From: Pseudorhodobacter antarcticus
GTDB taxonomy: Bacteria > Pseudomonadota > Alphaproteobacteria > Rhodobacterales > Rhodobacteraceae
DNA length: 10,342 nucleotides
Assembly: GCA_945861995.1 (NCBI GenBank)
Contig: CAMAWZ010000058.1
Span: forward strand, 1-10,342
Direction: 5' to 3'
Below are positions 5,099-10,342 of this stretch, one piece after another. The notes below the pieces were generated by a model. The model worked only from the letters and a program-made list of their open reading frames with translations. It searched no databases and was not told where the DNA came from. Numbering within the stretch: the stretch's first letter is position 1; each line of letters starts with the position of its first letter. The translations under genes were made by a program, and so were the position numbers.

Positions 5099-7402
5099 AT
5101 GGCAAGCGAAGATGACGATATACCACAAATTGATGCGGTGACTGTGTCCGAACCGCTGTCGCGCGCCATTGGCGAGCGGTATTTGACCTATGCGCTATCC
5201 ACCATCATGCACCGCGCCCTGCCCGATGCGCGCGATGGGCTAAAGCCCGTGCATCGCCGTATCTTGTATGCGATGCGCGAACTTCGGCTTTCAGCCACCA
5301 GCGCCTTCCGCAAATCGGCCAAAATCTCGGGCGATGTGATGGGCAACTATCACCCGCACGGCGATAGCGCGATTTACGATGCGATGGCGCGATTGGCCCA
5401 AGATTTCAACGTGCGCTACCCGCTGGTCGATGGGCAAGGCAACTTTGGCAACATCGATGGCGATAACCCAGCCGCAAGCCGCTATACCGAGGCGCGCCTA
5501 ACCGCGATTGCTGAAACCCTGATGGAAGGGCTGGCAGAAAACGCTGTCGATTTCCGCCCCAATTATGACGGCACGTTGGAAGAACCTGTGGTTATGCCCG
5601 CAGCTTTTCCGAACCTGCTGGCAAATGGGTCGTCAGGTATCGCAGTGGGCATGGCCACCAACATTCCGCCGCATAATCTGGACGAATTGATTATGGGCTG
5701 CCACGCCCTGCTGCGCGATCCCGACCTTTCCGACGCGGCGCTGATTGATCTGATCCCTGGCCCAGATTTCCCCACAGGCGGGGTGATTGTCGAACCCCGC
5801 GCCAGTATTCTAGAAGCCTACCGCACAGGGCGCGGGTCGTTTCGCACCCGCGCGAAATGGAACGTCGAAGACCTTGGCCGTGGCACATGGCAGATTATCA
5901 TCACCGAAATTCCCTATCAGGTGCAAAAGTCTAAGCTGATCGAAAAGCTGGCCGAAGTGATCCAAACCAAACGCGTGCCGCTGCTGGCCGATGTGCGCGA
6001 CGAATCGGCTGATGATATTCGTATCGTTTTGGAACCGCGCACCCGCACAGTGGAACCCGATATGCTGATGGGCGCGCTGTTTAAAGTCACCGATCTGGAA
6101 AGCCGTTTTTCGTTGAATATGAACGTGCTGATTGATGGGCGCGTGCCCAAAGTCTGTTCCTTGCGCGAAGTGCTGCGCGCCTTTCTGGACCACCGCCGCG
6201 ATGTGCTGCTGCGCCGCAGCACGCACCGGATGGAGAAAATCGACCACAGGCTAGAGGTGCTGGAAGGTTTTATTCTAACCTTCCTCAACCTAGACCGCGT
6301 GATTGACATTATCCGCTATGATGATGATCCAAAGCCCGCGCTGATGCGCGAGACTTGGGGCCGCACCATTGCGCGGGCGACCAACGAAAAAGATTATGTT
6401 TCCCCTGCCAAAGGCGCAGGCGAACTCACCGAACTTCAGGCCGAATCCATCCTAAATATGCGCCTGCGCAGCCTGCGCCGTTTGGAAGAAATGGAACTGA
6501 TCGCCGAACGTGGCGCCCTGCAAAAGGAACGCGCAGGGCTGGTGGGCTTGCTAGAATCAGATGCCAAACAGTGGAAACAAATTGGCCGCGATTTGGACGA
6601 GGTGCGCAAGAATTTCGGCAAAAACACCAAACTCGGCGCGCGCCGCAGCACCTTTGCCGAGGCTGGGGAATCGGAAGAAATCACGCTGGAAGCGATGATT
6701 GACCGCGAGCCGATCACTGTGATTTGCAGCCAAATGGGCTGGATTCGCGCGCTGAAAGGCCATGTCGATTTAGCAGCCGAGCAGAAATTCAAAGATGGCG
6801 ATGGCCCGCGCTTTGCCTTCCACACCGAAACCACCGACAAACTGCTGATCGTGGGCGCAAACGGGCGGTTCTTTACCCTGCTGGGCGCAAACCTGCCGGG
6901 TGGGCGCGGCATGGGCGAGCCGCTGCGCTTGATGGTCGATCTGCCCAATGATGTGGAAATTCTCGATCTGCAAATCCACCGCGCGGGGGAAAAACTGCTG
7001 CTCGCCTCGACCGCTGGCGATGGGTTTATTGTGCCCTCAGACGAGGTTCTGGCCCAAACCCGCGCGGGCAAAGTTGTGATGACGCTGGGCGATGGCGTTA
7101 AAACTGCTGCCTGCCGCAAGGTGGTGGGCGATAGCGTGGCCGTGGTTGGGGACAACCGCAAAGTGCTAATCTTCCCGCTGTCCGAACTGCCAGAAATGGC
7201 GCGCGGCAAGGGCGTTAGGCTGCAAAAGTATAAGGATGGCGGGCTGTCTGATGCCACCACCTTTACGCTGGCAAATGGCCTGTCATGGAAAGACCCCGCA
7301 GGGCGCACCCGCACGGAAACCGAACTTGCCGAATGGATCGGCGCAAGGGCAAGCATGGGCCGCATGGCACCGCGCGGCTTTCCGAGGAATAATCAGTTTT
7401 AG
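5099..7402 (+). CDS. parC: DNA topoisomerase IV subunit A
   Basis: A 767-residue type IIA topoisomerase subunit. ParC with ParE decatenates daughter chromosomes and relaxes DNA using ATP. The N-terminal breakage-reunion domain (about 20-480) has YALSTIMHRALPDARDGLKP, the HPHGDS helix (85-90) and the DNA-linking Tyr129 in ASRYTEARL. Ser90 and Asp94, matching E. coli ParC Ser80 and Glu84, keep the quinolone-sensitive type of residues. A charged coiled-coil tower is near 380-480 and a C-terminal beta-pinwheel from about 520 on, including MGWIRALKGH. ParC is preferred over GyrA because the GyrA-box (QRRGGKG) is absent, the protein is shorter than alphaproteobacterial GyrA, and the NIDGDNPAASRYTEARL region is of ParC type. 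The ATG at 5099 fits the family start, but no Shine-Dalgarno is visible. Quinolone susceptibility itself was not assessed. Confidence 0.95.
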   Translation: MASEDDDIPQIDAVTVSEPLSRAIGERYLTYALSTIMHRALPDARDGLKPVHRRILYAMRELRLSATSAFRKSAKISGDVMGNYHPHGDSAIYDAMARLAQDFNVRYPLVDGQGNFGNIDGDNPAASRYTEARLTAIAETLMEGLAENAVDFRPNYDGTLEEPVVMPAAFPNLLANGSSGIAVGMATNIPPHNLDELIMGCHALLRDPDLSDAALIDLIPGPDFPTGGVIVEPRASILEAYRTGRGSFRTRAKWNVEDLGRGTWQIIITEIPYQVQKSKLIEKLAEVIQTKRVPLLADVRDESADDIRIVLEPRTRTVEPDMLMGALFKVTDLESRFSLNMNVLIDGRVPKVCSLREVLRAFLDHRRDVLLRRSTHRMEKIDHRLEVLEGFILTFLNLDRVIDIIRYDDDPKPALMRETWGRTIARATNEKDYVSPAKGAGELTELQAESILNMRLRSLRRLEEMELIAERGALQKERAGLVGLLESDAKQWKQIGRDLDEVRKNFGKNTKLGARRSTFAEAGESEEITLEAMIDREPITVICSQMGWIRALKGHVDLAAEQKFKDGDGPRFAFHTETTDKLLIVGANGRFFTLLGANLPGGRGMGEPLRLMVDLPNDVEILDLQIHRAGEKLLLASTAGDGFIVPSDEVLAQTRAGKVVMTLGDGVKTAACRKVVGDSVAVVGDNRKVLIFPLSELPEMARGKGVRLQKYKDGGLSDATTFTLANGLSWKDPAGRTRTETELAEWIGARASMGRMAPRGFPRNNQF

Positions 7403-7460
7403 CCGCTAAATTTGATCCCTTGAGGTTGTCAAGCCTCGCTAGTAACCACGCCCTCAGGTA

Positions 7461-7477
7461 GTTCTGTCAAACAGGAC
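7461..7477 (+). promoter_or_regulatory. Leader hairpin directly before the lipoprotein ribosome binding site
   Basis: GTTCTGT-CAA-ACAGGAC forms a 7-bp stem with one G-U pair and a 3-nt loop. Its 3' arm ends at 7477, directly against the Shine-Dalgarno AAGGGGG (7478-7484). It has no T-tract, so it is not a terminator. It may influence access to the ribosome binding site, or it may be chance. Confidence 0.3.
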
Positions 7478-7491
7478 AAGGGGGCTTGAAG

Positions 7492-7755
7492 ATGTCGAGA
7501 TTTATGCGACTCAGTATGCTGCTTGTGTGCGGACTGGTCTTGGCCTCTTGCGCAACGCAGCCAATTCCAGCGCAGATTGATCTGCCAGGGTTTTGGATGG
7601 GACTATGGCACGGGTTTATCTCGCTGTTTTCCCTGATCGCGAGCATTTTTACCGATGTCCGCGTTTATGCGTATCCAAACAATGGCGGTTGGTACGATTT
7701 TGGGTTCATGTTGGGGATTTTGGTCTGGGCGGGCGGCGGGGCCGCACGTCGCTAG
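7492..7755 (+). CDS. Small conserved lipoprotein of unknown function
   Basis: An 87-residue predicted lipoprotein. The start is taken as the ATG at 7492, 7 nt after the strong Shine-Dalgarno AAGGGGG (7478-7484); a TTG at 7486 is too close to it. The signal peptide has basic residues (R3, R6), a hydrophobic core and the lipobox LASC with Cys20 as the lipidated residue. The following residue is Ala, not Asp, so outer-membrane sorting is plausible. The mature part is rich in Trp, Gly and Phe: DLPGFWMGLWHGFISLFSLI (30-49), FTDVRVYAYPNNGGWYDFGF (53-72), and a glycine-rich end GGGAARR. Two hydrophobic stretches (about 38-53 and 70-80) could insert in or lie on a membrane. I recall similar short proteins with the GFW-LWHG and NNGGWYDFGF segments in other proteobacteria, without a known function. 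It ends 8 nt before the converging CoA-transferase gene. Confidence 0.8.
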   Translation: MSRFMRLSMLLVCGLVLASCATQPIPAQIDLPGFWMGLWHGFISLFSLIASIFTDVRVYAYPNNGGWYDFGFMLGILVWAGGGAARR

Positions 7756-7763
7756 CCCCCACC

Positions 7764-8900
7764 CTACCCCAACACCTCATCTTGATGCTGCCCCAACCTT
7801 GGCGCTGTGCGCTCTAGCGCCAGTTCGGCGTCCGAGAACACCATCGGGCTGCGCACGCCTTTGATGCCTTCGGGGGCAATTTCCATCCCGCGCGCCTGCA
7901 CCTGCGGGTCGGCAAACACCTCGGCCAGATCGTTGATCGGGCCTGCGGGCACGCCTAGCGCTTCGCACGCGCTCAGCAGGTCGGCCTTGTCCCAAGTTTT
8001 GGTCGCTGCGGTGATAAACGCCGTCATCTGCTCGCGGTGTTCCACCCGCAAGGCATTGGTGGCAAAGCGGGGATGCGCCGCCCACTCCGCCAGCCCCAAA
8101 ATATCGCACAGTTTGCGGTATTGCCCGTCATTGCCCGTGGCCAGAATGATCCAGCCATCGCGGCATTCAAACACGGCATAGGGGGCAAGGTTCGGATGCG
8201 CGTTGCCCATCTGTTTGGGGGCCGTGCCTGTGGCAAGATAATTCATCGCCTGATTGGCCATAACAGATGTGGCCACATCCAAGAGCGACATATCAATATG
8301 CTGCCCCCGCCCCGTTTTGCCGCGCTGGATAATGGCGGCAAGAATAGCAGTGGCCGCATAAACCCCCGTGAACACATCCGTTACGGCAACCCCAACCTTT
8401 TGCGGCGCGCCGCCCGCTTCGCCCGTCACGCTCATCAGGCCAGACATACCTTGAATGATAAAATCATAGCCCGCGCGCGGCGCGTAGGGGCCAGTTTGGC
8501 CAAAGCCTGTGATACTGCAATAAATCAAACGGGGGTTGATGGCGGCAAGGCTGTCATAATCAAGCCCGTATTTCGCCAGCCCCCCCAGTTTGAAATTTTC
8601 AATCACAACGTCCGCATCGCGGATCAGTTGGGTCACCTGCGCCGCCCCTGCGGGGTTGGAAAAATCCACCACAACCCCGCGCTTGCCGCGATTGGCGGCA
8701 AAGAAATAGGCGGCGGTTTTCTCGCCCCCGTTGTCGATAAAGGGCGGCCCCCAACGGCGGGTATCATCGCCTTCGGGGGATTCCACCTTGATCACATCCG
8801 CGCCCAAATCGGCCAGCGTCTGGCCAGCCCAAGGGCCAGCCAAAATCCGCGCCAGTTCAATAACCTTTATGCCCGCCAATGGGGCCATATTTGGGCTCAT
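7764..8900 (-). CDS. Class III CoA-transferase (CaiB/BaiF family)
   Basis: A 378-residue family III CoA-transferase, which moves CoA between carboxylic acids through an aspartyl-CoA intermediate. The N-terminal part has LAGIKVIELARILAGPWAGQ and ADLGADVIKVESPEGDDTRR (30-49), the CoA-binding region. Asp175 in VGVAVTDVFTG is the catalytic aspartate. GRGQHIDMSLLD follows, and the protein ends RLGQHQDEVLG as usual for the family. RRWGPPF, YCSITGFGQTGPYAPRAGYD and GVPAGPINDLAEVFADPQV make it resemble the succinate-hydroxymethylglutarate (SUGCT-like) branch, but substrate use cannot be settled from sequence. The ATG overlaps the stop of the dsbA-like gene (TAATG, 8898-8902), suggesting translational coupling. 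A second ATG four codons in (8888) is possible. The gene ends 8 nt from the convergent lipoprotein gene with no evident terminator between. Confidence 0.94.
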   Translation of the reverse strand: MSPNMAPLAGIKVIELARILAGPWAGQTLADLGADVIKVESPEGDDTRRWGPPFIDNGGEKTAAYFFAANRGKRGVVVDFSNPAGAAQVTQLIRDADVVIENFKLGGLAKYGLDYDSLAAINPRLIYCSITGFGQTGPYAPRAGYDFIIQGMSGLMSVTGEAGGAPQKVGVAVTDVFTGVYAATAILAAIIQRGKTGRGQHIDMSLLDVATSVMANQAMNYLATGTAPKQMGNAHPNLAPYAVFECRDGWIILATGNDGQYRKLCDILGLAEWAAHPRFATNALRVEHREQMTAFITAATKTWDKADLLSACEALGVPAGPINDLAEVFADPQVQARGMEIAPEGIKGVRSPMVFSDAELALERTAPRLGQHQDEVLG

Positions 8901-9532
8901 TACTTGGCAAGCTCGGCATCAAGGATGGCCTTCATATCCTCAAAGGACTTGTTGGAATGCTTGGTGCCGTTGATGATAAAGGTCGGCGTGCCTTCAATCC
9001 CGTCAGCGGCAAAGTTTTTCTCGTAATGGGCAATCATCGCTTCGGCCATAGGCTTATCTTGCATACAGACGTCCATCGCCGCATCTTCCAGCCCTGCTGC
9101 GCGGCCGATTTTCTTTAGGCTTTCAACCACAACCGCAGGGTCTTCGCTGGCGGCCCATTCTTTTTGCTGCTCAAACACCATATCGGCAATACCGAAATAG
9201 CGCATCTCGCCGCCGCAGCGGGCAATCATCGCCGCCCACAACCCGTAACGGTCAAAATACACCTCGCGGTATTCAAAGCGAATTTTGCCCGTGTCGATAT
9301 ATTCGGCCTTCAGCTGCGGATAGGTTGTGGCGTGAAAATTGGCGCAATGCGGGCAAGTGAACGACGCATATTCGATAACCTTTACCTTGGCATCAACGGG
9401 GCCAAGGCCAAAGTCGGTAATTTCGATGGGGGCGGCGGGGGCAGCATCGGACGTGGTCTGCGCGATGGCGGCGCTGGCCATCATCGAAAAGGCCACGGCA
9501 GCGACGGCGATCAAGTTTTTGGAAAACAACAT
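8900..9532 (-). CDS. DsbA-family periplasmic thiol:disulfide oxidoreductase
   Basis: A 210-residue secreted thioredoxin-fold protein. Residues 1-24 form a signal peptide with an alanine-rich core ending ASAAIA, cleaved before Gln25. The active site is Cys60-Pro-His-Cys63 (FTCPHCANFH), the classic DsbA CPHC. The conserved cis-proline is Pro183 in IEGTPTFIING. A helical insertion lies between. Two more cysteines (Cys106 in ARCGGEM and Cys156 in DVCMQDK) could form a second disulfide, as in some DsbA relatives. It probably introduces disulfides into exported proteins, or acts as a DsbC/DsbG-like partner; no DsbB gene is in the window. The ATG at 9532 is chosen because a signal peptide starts there and AAAAAAGGG precedes it; the longer frame upstream overlaps dciA. 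It begins 4 nt after the dciA stop. Confidence 0.93.
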   Translation of the reverse strand: MLFSKNLIAVAAVAFSMMASAAIAQTTSDAAPAAPIEITDFGLGPVDAKVKVIEYASFTCPHCANFHATTYPQLKAEYIDTGKIRFEYREVYFDRYGLWAAMIARCGGEMRYFGIADMVFEQQKEWAASEDPAVVVESLKKIGRAAGLEDAAMDVCMQDKPMAEAMIAHYEKNFAADGIEGTPTFIINGTKHSNKSFEDMKAILDAELAK

Positions 9533-9536
9533 CAGA

Positions 9537-10082
9537 TTACCCTTTTTTGGTTTGGTTTTTAAGGTGGACGTTTTGCGCCAAAGTTGCAAGCGCGCGGCGC
9601 AGGTCTTGGTCTTTGATCGGGGCGGCGTCGGCGGTCGCCTTCGCGATAATCTCGGGCGGGGGGGCGGTGGGTTTTGCCACCGCAGGCGCAGGAGCAAATT
9701 CGGCCTGCCCCTCGGCAAAGCCCGTGCTGGCGGTTTGCGTCAGGATAATGCGCGCAATCGCAGAATATCCGTAAACCGCATTGACCGCCGCGCGCAGCTT
9801 TTCTTTTTGCATCTCAACCAGCGGGGCGGCTGCCCCCATCACCAGCAGGGTCAGCGTGCCGCCCATGCCTTCGCGCCCATACCCAACCTTTACGGGGCGG
9901 GTTTGCGCGGCCATATCGGCGCCCACAATTTCTGCCCAATGGGTCAGCAATTTGGCAATGGCAAAACCGCGCGCTTCGCCCACATGGCGGATTTGGCCTG
10001 CCAGCAAGCCAGAGGCAGGTTTGAACCCACGCGTGGCGCGCTCGCTGCTGGGCTGAGGGGCTGGGGCTTGCTTGCGGGTCAT
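9537..10082 (-). CDS. dciA: DUF721 protein, DciA-type replicative helicase loader
   Basis: A 181-residue protein. The DUF721 domain spans about 25-118: LLAGQIRHVGEARGFAIAKL, LLTHWAEIVGADMA with the conserved Trp49 and Gly54, then GGTLTLLVMGAAAPLVEMQK (the beta-sheet and helix of the KH-like fold) and INAVYGYSAIA-like AVNAVYGYSAIARIIL. The tail from 125 is rich in Ala and Pro and likely disordered, ending with a short predicted helix (DLRRALATLAQNVHLK). DciA is the ancestral bacterial loader that interacts with the DnaB helicase; this role is inferred from the family. The start at 10082 is the first ATG giving a family-like N-terminus; the Shine-Dalgarno is weak, and a longer frame upstream would run into mutY. 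It diverges from mutY and is followed by the dsbA-like gene. Confidence 0.85.
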   Translation of the reverse strand: MTRKQAPAPQPSSERATRGFKPASGLLAGQIRHVGEARGFAIAKLLTHWAEIVGADMAAQTRPVKVGYGREGMGGTLTLLVMGAAAPLVEMQKEKLRAAVNAVYGYSAIARIILTQTASTGFAEGQAEFAPAPAVAKPTAPPPEIIAKATADAAPIKDQDLRRALATLAQNVHLKNQTKKG

Positions 10083-10102
10083 ATGGCACTTTGCTGATTT
10101 TA

Positions 10103-10150
10103 CCCTATTGTAGGGCCAAGGGGCCGCGCTTGCCAGTGGGGCAGCGCGGC
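10103..10150. promoter_or_regulatory. Structured dciA/mutY divergent intergenic region
   Basis: Two inverted repeats sit in the 91-bp gap. CCCTA-TTG-TAGGG (10103-10115) is a perfect 5-bp arm pair with a 3-nt loop and overlaps a -10-like TACAAT on the - strand (10107-10112), 25 nt before the dciA ATG; the matching -35 (TGGCAA, 17-nt spacer) is poor. GCCGCGCT-T-GCC (10123-10134) pairs with GGC-AGCGCGGC (10140-10150), an 11-bp stem with one bulged T and a 5-nt loop, ending 23 nt before the mutY start. It could be a leader structure or a protein site. There is no T-tract after it. Confidence 0.4.
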
Positions 10151-10160
10151 AGTGGCGCAA

Positions 10161-10166
10161 AAGGGG
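10161..10166 (+). promoter_or_regulatory. Ribosome binding site that fixes the TTG start of mutY
   Basis: AAGGGG lies 7 nt before the TTG at 10174-10176. An in-frame TAA at 10168-10170 rules out any start further upstream in that frame, and no in-frame ATG or GTG occurs before the conserved MutY residues, so TTG is the best start. Confidence 0.75.
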
Positions 10167-10173
10167 ATAAATC

Positions 10174-10342
10174 TTGCGTGATACGATCAGCCGCGATTTG
10201 CTGGCGTGGTATGATGGCGCGGCGCGCAAAATGCCGTGGCGCACCAGCCCAGCAGACCGCGCAGGCGGCGTGCGGCCCGACCCGTATCGCGTTTGGCTGT
10301 CCGAGGTGATGCTGCAACAAACCACCGTGGCCGCCGTGACCA
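10174..10342 (+). CDS. mutY: A/G-specific adenine DNA glycosylase, N-terminal part
   Basis: The gene is cut by the window edge; 56 codons are visible. The encoded N-terminus includes LLAWYDGAARKMPWR (9-23), the ADRAGGVRPD insertion common in Rhodobacterales MutY, and PYRVWLSEVMLQQTTVAAV (37-55). Glu44 in WLSEVMLQQT matches the catalytic Glu37 of E. coli MutY. The enzyme removes adenine mispaired with 8-oxoguanine in base excision repair. The helix-hairpin-helix, the [4Fe-4S] cluster and the C-terminal NUDIX-like domain are outside the window. Translation begins at TTG with a strong Shine-Dalgarno. It is divergent from dciA with 91 bp between starts. Confidence 0.93.
   Translation, partial: MRDTISRDLLAWYDGAARKMPWRTSPADRAGGVRPDPYRVWLSEVMLQQTTVAAVT

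Noticed and set aside
5179..5502. Possible quinolone-resistance changes in parC
   Set aside because: Ser90 and Asp94 are the susceptible-type residues at the key positions, so no known resistance change is seen.
6436..7365. 309-codon - strand frame inside parC
   Set aside because: Its translation is low-complexity Ser/Arg/Pro, the mirror of the parC codons, and has no ribosome binding site.
7426..7431. TTGTCA as a -35 box for the lipoprotein gene
   Set aside because: At 16-18 nt spacing the sequence is GC-rich (CGCCCT region) with no -10 resemblance.
7419..7437. Inverted repeats CTTGA/TCAAG and GAGG/CCTC as a parC terminator
   Set aside because: The two stems overlap and exclude each other, are short, and have no T-tract after them.
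8037..9026. 329-codon + strand frame opposite the CoA-transferase
   Set aside because: It is antisense to a well-supported gene, has no recognisable motif, and crosses the boundary of two real genes.
9533..9718. N-terminal extension of the dsbA-like frame to 9718
   Set aside because: The added residues are Arg/Pro-rich, overlap dciA in another frame, and would hide a standard signal peptide that begins at 9532.
10083..10325. N-terminal extension of the dciA frame up to 10325
   Set aside because: The extra residues have no DUF721 similarity and would lie antisense to the start of mutY; the ATG at 10082 gives a family-like N-terminus.

Overview
The window is a GC-rich stretch of ordinary chromosome that looks like the Rhodobacterales (Roseobacter/Rhodobacter group) of the Alphaproteobacteria. 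The reasons are the protein sequences (alphaproteobacterial ParC, DciA/DUF721 and MutY types, the last with the PADRAGGVRPDPY insertion), the run twin-helix small protein / PduO-type adenosyltransferase / etfB / etfA, and a hairpin-rich intergenic sequence after the MarR gene of a kind I associate with this order. I see no transposase, integrase, phage gene, CRISPR array, tRNA or rRNA. No gene-free stretch exceeds about 130 bases.

Left part (1-1390, + strand): the 3' end of a glutaredoxin gene (grxC), a Nit1-type carbon-nitrogen hydrolase (probable deaminated-glutathione amidase) and a MarR-family regulator. They are packed with a 3-nt gap and then a 4-nt overlap, so they are probably one transcript with a glutathione/thiol theme. 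The gap at 1391-1502 holds two small hairpins and a strong, probably bidirectional terminator shared with the converging etf operon.

Middle part (1503-5003, - strand): in transcription order, an SDR oxidoreductase, a small twin-transmembrane-helix protein, a PduO-type cob(I)alamin adenosyltransferase, etfB and etfA. EtfAB takes electrons from acyl-CoA dehydrogenases to the quinone pool. The adenosyltransferase supplies coenzyme B12, for example to CoA mutases. The small membrane protein is broken by an in-frame TAG at 3995-3997 between its two helices, while its sequence continues in the same frame to the expected end. This is the most unusual observation in the window.

Right part: parC (topoisomerase IV subunit A) at 5099-7402 on the + strand, divergent from the SDR gene, then a small conserved lipoprotein of unknown function (7492-7755). 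Converging on it from the right is a tight - strand group: dciA (DUF721, replicative helicase loader), a DsbA-family periplasmic thiol oxidoreductase and a class III (CaiB/BaiF) CoA-transferase, with a 4-nt gap and a 1-nt overlap. Divergent from dciA and cut by the window edge is mutY, which starts at a TTG codon with a good ribosome binding site.

I did not find a convincing new multi-gene system. The content is mainly housekeeping genes. The points worth a second look are the interrupted small membrane protein, the uncharacterised lipoprotein, the repeat-like sequence after marR, and several structured or palindromic intergenic sites.
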